Assembly: GCF_041146795.1 (NCBI RefSeq)
Contig: NC_135176.1
Coordinates: 19,727,786 to 19,791,785 of the forward strand
Source of the DNA: Maylandia zebra
Lineage: Eukaryota; Chordata; Actinopteri; Cichliformes; Cichlidae
Direction of reading: 5' to 3'
Length of the DNA: 64,000 bases
How positions within the stretch are numbered: the stretch's first letter is position 1; every line of letters begins with the position of its first letter. Below the pieces are notes generated by a model. The model did not search any database, was not told where the DNA came from, and was given only the letters and a program-made list of their open reading frames with translations. The position numbers and the translations under genes were made by a program. Positions 10,882 to 20,747 of the stretch are shown one piece after another.

Positions 10882-13603
10882 ATGGCGAGCAGAAGTGAAG
10901 TGCCAAGAGACACTGAGGTGCTGATTTTCTCCTATAATCAAATTTGTATTTGCCTTGGTTAGTATAAACCATCACAGATGCAAGTAAAAGTGGCAACAGG
11001 TGCACTGTTGTGTGATCATGTATAAGTTGTATAGTTTTAATGTTTTATTTGGAAATAGAATGGTATGTATGAGTTTGGTGATTGAGTTATTATTGTGAAT
11101 GAATTATGAATTTTTTTTATGAATTATGTCTATTTTTTGTTGTTTTATGGACAACAGATGGAAATTAGCCCTTGGCTATAATCTGGAATCTTTGCAGTCA
11201 TGTAATTTTTTTTTACATGTATGTTCATTAACATGCACTGTCCTAATAAAATATAAATAAATCTCACTGGAGAAGCAACATCAAGACCACTTCCAAAAAC
11301 TAAACTGTTTTACATGCGGTGGGCACAGATTGTTGCTCATGTGAATTCACCTTTCTGGAAGAACTTGAGTGCATGTGTATCCTGAATGTCACTGCAGGTA
11401 CCAGCAGTGGCAAAAAGCAGATCTAGATTAAAAATAGTCTGAATGCACATGGAGAGCACTATAATCTGTGGCAGCCATTCAGCATTGGGGTTGTCATGTT
11501 GTTACTTCAAGAAATCAATGTACTCTCCTCCTGCATTTAAAGCCTGTTGTCAATGTCTCAATCATTCTTTTTCTTTGTTGGAAATGAATGACACACAATT
11601 TTTATCCATTTTAATTAAAATTTGAGTGAATGTCTAATAAGGGCAAGGTCACAAAAGAAGATGGTATCGTTTGAGTATCTGCTTGAAGAGAATAAGGTTG
11701 TACTGCAAGTTAAGTGAGACCACTTTCTTTTTTTTTTTCTTCCTAGGAAGAAGAGCCTCATCTGACTCATTCTTTTAAGTGGAGTTACATGAAGAACGTC
11801 TCTACCCATACCTGCAAACAAGTGCAAACTATTGAGGACTGCCTGATGAAAAGTCAAAAGTTCAAAGCAGTTGTAGAAAAGCAGAAGGACAAAGAGCTTG
11901 TTATTGTAAGAAATGGGAAAGCGATAGCTTCACACTTTCCGTGCAGAGTAATTAAAAATGAACGTCTGACTCTGAAGTTTGTCAAAGCTGTGGAGGAGCC
12001 AAAGAAACCAGTTAGTGGTTCTGGTTATCCCTGCAAAAAGAGACAATCTAGCAAACTTGTGATATTTCATGTCATGGAACGAGGAGGTAAAAATGTTGTC
12101 AGAATCCTGAAAAATCCAAAACTAAGAAAAGTCGTGCAGGAAATTACAGTTTACGCATATGAAGGGGAAAAAGTGAAGCAAGCTCTACGAAGAGATGGTC
12201 GTTTTCTCAATACCATGTTCAAAAAGAATTGTGTGCTCTCTAACATAAGCACTGAGGTTGAAACGGAGATGTGCAGTTTTGTCGACGACCTTGATGATGA
12301 GACTTTCAAGATCATGTTGCTTGACAACTCCAATCCACCAGCAAGTCAGCCTAGCAGTCTTGATGACGCTTATGTGCTGCAGAGTGAATCTCAGACAAGT
12401 GATTCTGGTGGCAATGAGGCGCTTTCACAGCAGACTGACCCAGTCAAGTCAGAGACCGACAACACAATAGGGAAAAAAACGGATCTCTGTGGAAATATGG
12501 CTCCAGGAAACCAACTGTCTGATTCAAAAAAGCTGCAAGTTAATTTGTCTGCATGGTTTAACATTTTGGTAAAAGGCAAGAAAGCTCAAGTTCCTAAGCT
12601 TTCTCGCATCCAGAATATTTTCCGTCAGGAGTTTGGGAACAGTGCTAAAAGATGTCAAGATGTGAAAACAATGAAGAAGCTCATGGAACTCAGTAATTCT
12701 GTTTGTCAAGTGAGAATAAATGGGAAACCACATGGAAGTGGTTTCCTCCTGTTTGGCAATTTTATCCTCACAAATGCCCATGTTATCCAAGACTTCTGTA
12801 ATGATAACGGCCGGCTTAACGAGCAGGTTGCTGTGACTTTCTCTTTTGAAAGTTTGGAGGAGAAAGATGGCCTGATAGATGTGGAAGAGGTTGTTGGTAT
12901 TGAATATATTCCGGAAGTGTCAGGGACTGACTGGGCTTTGTTAAAGCTCAGTGCTGATCAGAAGTTGCCTGATTGTCTCTTAAAACGCAGTGGATTCGTT
13001 CGCCACAGTGGTGGAATTTGTATTATTGGATATCCAGGTGAAAGTGTAAAAAAAATTGATGTCTGTTTGGTTGTTTCACAAGAAAACCGTAGTCAGGTTG
13101 CAGAGAGGCACTGGAAAGACAATCAAGACTGTGTTCAACTTCTTAAAGATAGTTTCTTCAAAAACGTTGCAGATGATGTTCAACAGCGCAAACAACTTCT
13201 GACTTACGAGTCTTGTTTATATGATGGCTCCTCTGGCTCTCCTGTCTTTAACGAGGATGGCAATGTTGTTGCAATGCATTCAGGAGGGTATCCATACGTT
13301 GATGCAAAGGGTCAAAAGCAAAGTGTCATAGAGTTTGGGTATCCTTTTATCAACATAATTGAACGCATCATTATTCAGATGGTGGAGAGAGAAAAGTTTG
13401 ATGTGTTGAAGGAATGCCTCGCTTGCACATGCGATCGACAGCAAGACTTTTTGGATGGTGTGAAAAAGCTCGTTGAGAGCAGAAATCTCACAAGGTTTAA
13501 AAATGTAGTGAACAGTTCAGTGGCTGTAGATGACGAGAGTTTGAAGGCTGTCTTTGAATTCTTCTCTCGGAGAGAGCAGCCAGAGCCCATGGATATTAAC
13601 TGA
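10882..13603 (+). CDS. FAM111-like trypsin-like serine protease
   Basis: Coding exons 10882-10917 (MASRSEVPRDTE) and 11747-13603 join in phase 0 to a 630-residue protein, close to human FAM111A (about 611). The large exon begins EEEPHLTHSFKWSYM. An ATG at 11789 inside it could also start translation. The C-terminal half is a chymotrypsin-fold protease with all three catalytic residues: His in TNAHVI (357), Asp in GTDWALLKL (407) and Ser in DGSSGSPVF (508, middle Ser of GSSG). The N-terminal 250 residues hold two ubiquitin-like-sized blocks rich in Lys and Val, then an acidic Ser-rich linker (about 205-260). Human FAM111A is nuclear, limits replication of some viruses and removes DNA-protein crosslinks at forks; whether that applies here is inference. 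The donor GTGCTG after exon 1 is weak, so exon 1 is less certain. A decayed relative lies at 20.75-21.04 kb, showing this was a local gene family. Confidence 0.88.
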
Positions 13604-14830
13604 GTGCACAGAAGGTTAACTGGAGACAGAAGATAAAGTGAGAACAGTTCGAGCAGTAAAAGCAGTCGTTATTTTTAATAAGTCAGGACACTTGTTTAAA
13701 AAAAATAAGACTTTTTTTTTCAATTTACTCTTTCACATAAGGTTTTGTTAAACAACTGATGCATCATGTACTATAAATAATATTAATGATAATAATGCAT
13801 GTATGATGGTTCTGTGCTTTTGAAATGCAAGTAATAACGACTTTACAATGTTGTGTCCAGTTAAATTTGAAGAATCTAAGAGAATCTGCTCCGATGTTAA
13901 AGAGCTCAAATAATATGGATGTGATAAATATCATGTTGAGGTTTCTCATTTTGATGTGACATTTACACAGTACAGTCTCAAATAAGTCTGGTTTACATTT
14001 ATACCCTTTGTACTGTTTTATATCTGTATTTTTTTTCTCTGTTTTGTGCATGCTTTATTTCAAGTTTAAAAATTTTGAATCAACTATGGCTGAATATATA
14101 TGGAGTGTTGATCAAAGGCTTCAAAATATCATACCTTATCAATATTTTCAATATGACCAGTTTATATCAAATAAATACGGTTTGCTGTTTAGTTGCTTTT
14201 TATGCTGTTGTTTTTTAATCATATGAGAGCCTGAATCAGGGTCACTTTCAGATTTATTTTCAGTAAATATCTGCCCCACACACAATGAACAGAATACTGA
14301 CCAGATCTAAAGATGCAGGTTTATTTTGCTGTACAGGGTTTGATTTATTTTATTTATTTATTTTTTTTAACTAATTGTAGGGTTTCCCTGAATTCTTGGT
14401 CGTTCACTGATACTCAGGTTAAAAAAAGTGCAAGACAATTTATCACTCCTATATATTCAAACTTCTGCAAGTCATTAATCCAAGACTATCAGGTCACTCT
14501 GAAAGTTATGTGTTCTGGCTGGGAACTATATGTTAGCAAGTGCTGCGAATAAATCTCACACATTGCAGCGATGCTGATAATTTAAACTGAAACAACTTAT
14601 GTAGGGACTCAAATTGTATTTAATCCCAAAATTCTGAATAAATAGAGTTATTTCACAATGACTGCTTTCACAGCTGGACTATTTCAGTAGTTATCACTCA
14701 GTCTCTGTTTTCACACTTAATTTTTTACACCCTATAAAACAGTATGTTTTTATTTGAATTGTTTATTCAAAATGCATTCATTTTGTCAAGTCTTTGTTTC
14801 TGTACTCAGCTCTACATTTCATAGGTGGTT
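13604..14830. other. FAM111-like 3' untranslated region and AT-rich spacer
   Basis: AT-rich sequence with candidate poly(A) signal AATAAA near 14170 (in TCAAATAAATACGG) for the FAM111-like gene. No other gene or repeat recognised. Confidence 0.4.
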
Positions 14831-14834
14831 TAGC

Positions 14835-15010
14835 GCTATTTCTTCACAAACCTGTTTCAGCTCATGCTAGAAAACTCCTCCTCTGTCATGGAGAGGAGGA
14901 GAATGTGCAACAAAAACAACTACCTGCTGAAATCGTCTTTGACAGACAAATTACTGCAACTCTCAGGAGCACCCTCCTTTCCTCCTTGAAGAGATCGACA
15001 CAGCTTCCTC
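14835..15010 (+). promoter_or_regulatory. 5' leader of first claudin, duplicated at the second
   Basis: ACAAACCTGTTT and CATGCTAGAAAACTCCTCCT (14848-14883) and CCTTGAAGAGATC (14983-14995) recur almost unchanged upstream of the second claudin (18308-18343, 18470-18482). Shared leader plus single-exon coding region argues that the duplication copied a whole transcription unit, and that these blocks are promoter or leader elements kept by selection or by recent origin. Confidence 0.55.
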
Positions 15011-15637
15011 ATGTCGGCCTGTTGTAGACATGTTCTGGGTTTGCTCTTATCCATCATTGGCTTTTTAGGGACGATCTTCATCTGCGCACTGCCGTTGTGG
15101 AAAGTCTCAGCCTTCGTTGGTTCAAGCATCACCACTTCTCAGATCCACTTTGTGGGTCTGTGGGTGACGTGTGTGATGAGGAGTACAGGCAAGATGCAGT
15201 GCAAATCCTACAATTCTATACAGGACTTACCTAAAGACCTGCAGGGTGCCAGAGTGCTCATCGTTTTTGCTATCATCATCGAGTTCTGTGGGATTCTGCT
15301 TAGCGTGGTTGGGAGCAAATGCATCAACTTTGTGCCAAACAAATGGCAAAAGACCAAAGTGGTTATAGCTTCCGGAGTCTTGTTTTTTATTGCCGGTATC
15401 TTGGTGGCCCTACCAGTCAGCTCATGTTGGATCAACCTCACCAATAGTATGAATTCCAACAGCCTTTTCCTGGACAACTTTGAAACAGTGGAGCCAGGAG
15501 CCGTGCTCTACATCGGCTGGGCCACTGCAGGACTGCTGTGTCTGGGAGGAGGCCTTCTCTGCTGCTCCTTTTCCTCCAGGAATGAGACTGAATATGTGGT
15601 TGGATACTCCAGGGCTGAGTCTGTGGAAGCAAGATAA
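15011..15637 (+). CDS. Claudin-3/4-like tight junction protein, copy 1
   Basis: Single-exon 208-residue four-pass membrane protein of epithelial tight junctions. Claudins seal the paracellular space or form ion-selective pores through extracellular loop 1. The signature is complete: W30, G49-L50-W51, C54, C64 and R81 (LQGARVL). Membrane segments fall near residues 8-28, 82-102, 117-137 and 160-185. Loop 2 departs from the claudin-3/4 pattern: PVSSCWINLT replaces PVSW and the NPLV-type turn is absent. The C terminus (AESVEAR) lacks the YV that binds ZO-1 PDZ1 domains. The start codon is the first ATG after the conserved leader GAAGAGATCGACACAGC. A tandem paralogue lies 2.9 kb downstream on the same strand. 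Teleosts carry many claudin-4-like tandem copies; I cannot give an exact number. Confidence 0.9.
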   Translation: MSACCRHVLGLLLSIIGFLGTIFICALPLWKVSAFVGSSITTSQIHFVGLWVTCVMRSTGKMQCKSYNSIQDLPKDLQGARVLIVFAIIIEFCGILLSVVGSKCINFVPNKWQKTKVVIASGVLFFIAGILVALPVSSCWINLTNSMNSNSLFLDNFETVEPGAVLYIGWATAGLLCLGGGLLCCSFSSRNETEYVVGYSRAESVEAR

Positions 15638-16478
15638 AGGTTTCACTTTCTCTTTGCCATTGAATTAGTCTGTTATTAAGTTAAGTAAAAAATTATGACT
15701 GCTTAACTGACTGTAAATTTTTTGGCTTCAAAACAAACTGTAGGAACAAACACCCAGGATTTTGAATGTGTGAAGGCATACTAGTAATGCACAAAACAAG
15801 TAATTGATTTAAATTTGTTTGAACTTACTTTTCCTTTTATTTGATATTGATCAATGTTTTTTTCTGTGTACAATTATATGCCAATATAATTTAAGACTGG
15901 CATTTATGAGTATATAACATCATTATGTTAGCAAGAATAATTACAATAATGTCAAACGATAAAGAAATTCTAACACTAAATCTGGTTTTGGGAGTGTTTG
16001 TGAAAGAATCTTTACAGGTTTTGTGGTAGATCCTTGCTGCCAAACAGGCTAAAAATGTATTTTTTATTTTATTTCGTTTGGTAGATTTTTGCATTAAAGA
16101 ATGAGAGTGTAAGGAAAAACCCCATATTCCTAACAAATATTTACACAACATTTGTTAAAGAACGTCACATACTAAGTTAAAGTTATTATCAGCTCACAGA
16201 CTTGTCTCAGTTTTTCAAGACACCAGTTGTGTTAAGCAGACAAAACAAAGGTGAGTTATTTTGATCAAAGTTATGTCAAAATGCATTTTCATGGATCAAC
16301 CTTATCATTAAAAATGAACGCAAAGCTTATATTTGATGAAACAAGACAGCGCAAGTAAATATGAGTACATTTATAATATGTGACAGTTTATATTTCAGCT
16401 TTACAAAAGAATCCGATTAAAACAGATTGGCAGATTGTTACATGTTAGCCTATTAACATAAACATCGCTCAGATAATA
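15638..16478. other. Spacer between claudin copy 1 and Tc1 insertion
   Basis: AT-rich, no gene or repeat recognised. Confidence 0.4.
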
Positions 16479-17927
16479 CAGGGAGTGCAGAATTATTAGG
16501 CAAATGAGTATTTTGTCCACTTCATCCTCTTCATGCATGTTGTCTTACTCCAAGCTGTATAGGCTCGAAAGCCTACTACCAATTAAGCATATTAGGTGAT
16601 GTGCATCTCTGTAATGAGAAGGGGTGTGGTCTAATGACATCAACACCCTATATCAGGTGTGCATAATTATTAGGCAACGTCCTTTCTTTTGGCAAAATGG
16701 GTCAAAAGAAGGACTTGACAGGCTCAGAAAAGTCAAAAATAGTGACATATCTTGCAGAGGGATGCAGCAGTCTCAAACTGAGAAAAGTCAAGCGTGCAGC
16801 TGCCAAGATGCCACTTGCCACCAGTTTGGCCATATTTCAGAGCTGCAACATCACTGGAGTGCCCAAAAGCACAAGGTGTGCAATAGTCAGAGACATGGCC
16901 AAGGTAAGAAAGGCTGAAAGACGACCACCACTGAACAAGACACACAAGCTGAAACGTCAAGACTGGGCCAAGAAATATCTCAAGACTGGTTTTTCTAAGG
17001 TTTTATGGACTGATGAAATGAGAGTGAGTCTTGATGGGCCAGATGGATGGGCCCGTGGCTGGATTGGTAAAGGACAGAGAGCTCCAGTCCGACTCAGATG
17101 CCAGCAAGGTGGAGGTGGAGTACTGGTTTGGGCTGGTATCATCAAAGATGAGCTTGTGGGGCCTTTTCGGGTTGAGGATGGAGTCAAGCTCAACTCCCAG
17201 TTCCACTGCCAGTTTCTGGAAGACACCTTGTTCAAGCAGTGGTACAGGAAGAAGTCTGCATCCTTCAAGAAAAACATGATTTTCATGCAGGACAATGCTC
17301 CATCACACGCGTCCAAGTACTCCACAGCGTGGCTGGCAAGAAAGGGTATAAAAGAAGAAAAACTAATGACATGGCCTCCTTGTTCACCTGATCTGAACCC
17401 CATTGAGAACCTGTGGTCCATCATCAAATGTGAGATTTACAAGGAGGGAAAACAGTACACCTCTCTGAACAGTGTCTGGGAGGCTGTGGTTGCTGCTGCA
17501 CGCAGTGTTGATGGTGAACAGATCAAAACACTGACAGAATCCATGGATGGCAGGCTTTTGAGTGTCCTTGCAAAGAAAGGTGGCTATATTGGTCGCTGAT
17601 TTGTTTTTGTTTTGTTTTTGAATGTCAGAAATGTATATTTGTGAATGTGGAGATGTTATATTGGTGTCACTGGTAAAAATAAATAATTGAAATGGGTATA
17701 TATTTGTTTTTTGTTAAGTTGCCTAATAATTATGCACAGTAATAGTCACCTGCACACACAGATATCCCCCTAAAATAGCTAAAACTAAAAACAAACTAAA
17801 AACTACTTCCACAAACATTCAGCTTTGATATTAATGAGTTTTTTGGGTTCATTGAGAACATGGTTGTTGTTCAATAATAACATTATTCCTCAAAAATACA
17901 ACTTGCCTAATAATTCTGCACTCCCTG
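16479..17927 (+). mobile_element. Tc1-like transposon with perfect 25-bp TIRs and TA target duplication
   Basis: Outer inverted repeats begin CAGGGAGTGCAGAATTATTA and are identical over 25 bp at 16479-16503 and 17903-17927, flanked by TA on both sides (16477-16478, 17928-17929). A second, inner pair (TGTGCATAATTATTAGGCAA at 16658-16677 and its complement near 17719-17738) gives the double-repeat IR/DR layout. Length is 1449 bp. Perfect repeats indicate a recent insertion. It carries one transposase reading frame (see next entry) and splits the interval between the two claudins without touching either. Confidence 0.95.
16697..17599 (+). CDS. Tc1-family transposase with shortened DNA-binding region
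   Basis: A 300-residue open frame starting MGQKKDLTGSEKSKIV. Catalytic acidic residues are all present: Asp in VLWTDEMRVS, Asp in FMQDNAPSHAS and Glu in PDLNPIENLW. Between the second Asp and the Glu I count 37 residues, so the triad is DD37E rather than the usual DD34E; the published TRT lineage of fish and frog Tc1 elements has this spacing. Family transposases are about 340 residues. The shortage falls near residue 25-30, where LAEGCSS runs straight into LRKVKRAAAK, removing most of the first helix-turn-helix and the GRPR-like linker. The second helix-turn-helix (ITGVPKSTRCAIVRDM) remains. The frame is uninterrupted but probably cannot bind its ends normally. Confidence 0.9.
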   Translation: MGQKKDLTGSEKSKIVTYLAEGCSSLKLRKVKRAAAKMPLATSLAIFQSCNITGVPKSTRCAIVRDMAKVRKAERRPPLNKTHKLKRQDWAKKYLKTGFSKVLWTDEMRVSLDGPDGWARGWIGKGQRAPVRLRCQQGGGGVLVWAGIIKDELVGPFRVEDGVKLNSQFHCQFLEDTLFKQWYRKKSASFKKNMIFMQDNAPSHASKYSTAWLARKGIKEEKLMTWPPCSPDLNPIENLWSIIKCEIYKEGKQYTSLNSVWEAVVAAARSVDGEQIKTLTESMDGRLLSVLAKKGGYIGR

Positions 17928-17929
17928 TA

Positions 17930-18295
17930 TATAACAATGGGGTTTTTAAACAATTTTAACTCGCAACATTTTCAGCTAATTTAGTAGCTTTGTGACTTAG
18001 TACAGAGTTGGGTAGTTACTTTTAGTCATCACTGTCATTTTTATATATATAAATTCACTATTTAACAGAGTCCCTCCTGTTTACATTTAAGGTAAGCTAA
18101 GCTAATGTAGCCTACCTTGGTGACCCCTACTGGATGTGTGCCTTGTATGCCTCCACCAGTATTTGAACCCCGATTGTTCATAATTACCATTTTGCATGTC
18201 TGCATTTTTCTGATTTTGTGATATTGGCCTTTGTATTCACGTGTGAAACTCAACTGTCCGTATCACAGGTGCTTTGAAACAAGCTGGTTGGGTGA
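17930..18295. other. Spacer before claudin copy 2
   Basis: No gene or known repeat recognised; a short AT dinucleotide run occurs near 18043-18052. Confidence 0.4.
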
Positions 18296-18496
18296 GATTT
18301 CTTTACAAACCTGTTTCTTCTCATGCTAGAAAACTCCTCCTCTGTCACCTCCTTTAGCACTCTCTAATCAGTAGGAAAGAAAACCAGAGTCGACTTCTCC
18401 TCTGTGTGGACAATAAAAACTAATACCTGCTGAACTCTTCTCTTACAAAACTCTCTTACTAACTTTTCTCCTTGAAGAGATCAACAGAGCTTCATC
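18296..18496 (+). promoter_or_regulatory. 5' leader of second claudin, matching the first
   Basis: Contains ACAAACCTGTTT, CATGCTAGAAAACTCCTCCT and CCTTGAAGAGATCAACAGAG just before the ATG, each matching the leader of copy 1. About 55 bp (near 18350-18400, including an AATCAGTAGG stretch) are not shared. Confidence 0.5.
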
Positions 18497-19159
18497 ATGG
18501 CAGTTAGCTGCAGACAGATTCTGGGTTTGGTCTCAGCCATCATTGGTGTTCTAGGGACAATAGTTATCTGTTTCCTCCCATTGTGGAAAGTCTCAGACTT
18601 CATTAGTGCTGACATTGCCACTACTTATGTGATCTTTGAGGGTTTGTGGGTGAACTGCATTCTGCTGACTAAACATGAGATGGAGTGCAAAGAGTATGAT
18701 TCTACGCTCACCTTACCTCAAGACCTGCAGGATGCCAGAGTGCTCATCGTTTTTGCTATCATCATCCAGTTCTTTGGGATTGTGCTTGGTGTAGTTGGGG
18801 CCAAGTGCACCAACTTTATACCAGACGCAAGGCGAAAGACCAAAGCGGATATAGCTTCTGGAGTGTTGTTTCTCATTGCAGCTAGCTTGGTGGCCCTGCC
18901 TGTCCACTGGACCACACGCACCATTGTTAATGATATGTTCAACCCTGACCTGGCCAGCGATCAAAGGAGGGATCTGGGAGCTTCACTCTTCATCGGCTTG
19001 GTGTCCGCAGGACTGCTATACCTGGGAGGAGCCCTTCTCTGCTGCTCCTATTTCTGCAGGATTGAGACAGAATGTGACGTTAAATCTGCACATACTTACA
19101 CTAAACAACAACGTTCATCTAGACAGCGCTCTACTAGAAACAAGAAAAAGGTTTCATGA
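18497..19159 (+). CDS. Claudin-3/4-like tight junction protein, copy 2
   Basis: Single-exon 220-residue claudin, tandem paralogue of the gene at 15011. The signature is complete: W30, G49-L50-W51, C54, C64 and R81 in LQDARVL. Loop 2 keeps the claudin-4 layout (PVHWTTRTIVNDMFNP), with NPDLA where claudin-3/4 have NPLVA, the turn that Clostridium perfringens enterotoxin recognises in mammals. Loop 1 is more acidic than in copy 1 (DFISADI, EMECKEYD), which should change pore charge selectivity; this is inferred. The cytoplasmic tail is long and unusually basic (KQQRSSRQRSTRNKKKVS) and lacks the usual terminal YV, so ZO-1 binding through PDZ1 is doubtful. Start codon chosen from the leader conserved with copy 1. 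Confidence 0.9.
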   Translation: MAVSCRQILGLVSAIIGVLGTIVICFLPLWKVSDFISADIATTYVIFEGLWVNCILLTKHEMECKEYDSTLTLPQDLQDARVLIVFAIIIQFFGIVLGVVGAKCTNFIPDARRKTKADIASGVLFLIAASLVALPVHWTTRTIVNDMFNPDLASDQRRDLGASLFIGLVSAGLLYLGGALLCCSYFCRIETECDVKSAHTYTKQQRSSRQRSTRNKKKVS

Positions 19160-20010
19160 TGGTTTCACTCTCTGTTTGACTGAGTCCACTGTTAACATCA
19201 GGTAATAAAGTCTGAAATATGAGTAAAAATTTGTAGGAATCTTTGCATTTTGTCTGTATTCAAAACATATGGTAGGAATATGTGCAGCATTCTGAATGCT
19301 TGTGAGCACAGAGTCAAAAAAAGTTGTTTTTTTAGTTTCTTTTTTTTTAATGTTTACAGGGTAAATAACAGAGCCAGTACAAACACCATACCCTCTGACA
19401 TGCATGGGTTTTTACAGGATATGGGAACTGAGTTGAGCAAGTTTATGTTCTAATAGATTTTACTGAATTCCTTCCGTCTTATATCCCCTTACTTATTCCT
19501 CAGTGATAGATTTTCAGGGCGTAAGTTATAGTTGGACAGTGTTTTTTTTTTTTCAGCATTAGCAGTGTTACATGCTCCAGCTTGCTACTTTAGCAGCTAA
19601 TGCTAACTGGAGCAGAACGACTAATGCTATGTTCTTCCAGCTTTTTACCCAAATTAGCAGATAATTCTATCCATACTACTAACTATTATACTTTGTGTCA
19701 CGCTGGAATTTTTGGGACACAGATTCTACATTCAGAGCCAAATCCACAACAAATATATTTTACAGCACAGATTTTTCTGTTCCTGTTGTCAAGCATACAA
19801 TGCATGTTGAACTGCTGTTCACTGCCAGAGAGAAGCCACTCCTCTTCCTGGAATGAAGGGAAACTTGCATTTTTTTCAGACAGCTCTGAACAAGGTAGAA
19901 CAAAGAAAAAGTGATGAGTGCTATTCGTTGCAGATCTAAACACAGGAAACACAGGCTTAAGCTGATCAAAGCTCAGATTTGATCTACTGTAAGGAAATGA
20001 AAATGTCTGA
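19160..20010. other. Spacer downstream of claudins
   Basis: AT-rich with short T runs near 19340 and 19540. No gene recognised. The part nearest 20010 may be the former 5' region of the finTRIM relic. Confidence 0.35.
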
Positions 20011-20697
20011 ATGAGGGTTCAGCTGGACCAGAAGAAGTTGTGCTTTTTAATCTGTCTGGATTTACTCAAGTATCCAACAAGTCTTATCTGTGGGCACAAC
20101 TACTGAATAAGCTGTATCAAGAACTACTGGGAAGAGGAGGAGATTAAGAAGAGTTTCCAGCTGTTATCAGTGCAGAAAGGGTTTCATACCAAAGCTAGTT
20201 CTGCAAACACCTAATTAGCAGAAGAAGACTAGCACTCTAAACTGCTCCTCATCCACAACACTATATTGGACTTAAAGATGTGGCCTGTGGTGTGTGCACT
20301 GGGAGAGCCCTGAAAGTCTCCAATTCCTGTCTGCAGTGTGTGGCCTCTTACTGTGAGAGCCACCTCCAGGTTCGGTATGAAATTAGGACTTTTCAGAACC
20401 AGCGATCAGCAGTATATCAGTTAACCTCTGTGGTATGGAGGAACACAGAGGCCACGACACAGTGTCAGCTGTAGCAGAAAGGACTGAGAGGCAGAGAGAG
20501 CTCAGGCCAACATGACTCAACATCCAACAGTGAAACCAGGACACACAGCAAGATATAGAAATGCTTCAGCAGCATGTGAAGGCCATCAGTGTCTATATTG
20601 ATAAAGCAGTGAGGGAAGCCTAGACAATCTTCAGCCGGCTGATCCAACGCGTGTAGAAGAAAAACTTCAGAAGAAGCCACAGCAGGATATTACTGAG
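20011..20697 (+). pseudogene. Decayed finTRIM (RING, B-box, coiled coil)
   Basis: finTRIMs are a large teleost tripartite-motif E3 ligase family linked to antiviral immunity. From the ATG at 20011, MRVQLDQKKLCFLICLDLLK resembles the family start, with a RING remnant CGHNY and, after an in-frame stop, ISCIKNYWEEEEIKKSF. Around 20283-20390 a B-box-like stretch reads [20 protein letters not shown] then ESHLQVRYE. From 20450 the coiled coil is recognisable ([20 protein letters not shown], then KAISVYIDKAVREA). At least four stops and several frame changes separate these parts. No B30.2 domain follows; instead the sequence enters FAM111-like remains about 50 bp later. This is a host-gene fossil, not a working gene. 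Confidence 0.75.
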
Positions 20698-20747
20698 TTT
20701 AACTTACAATTTTATTGTAAACATTTTTTAGTTGAATAAATAAAATA

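Noticed and set aside
14838-15010. Leader blocks as terminal repeats of a mobile element carrying the claudins
   Set aside because: Blocks are direct, upstream of both genes only, with no partner downstream; tandem duplication explains them.
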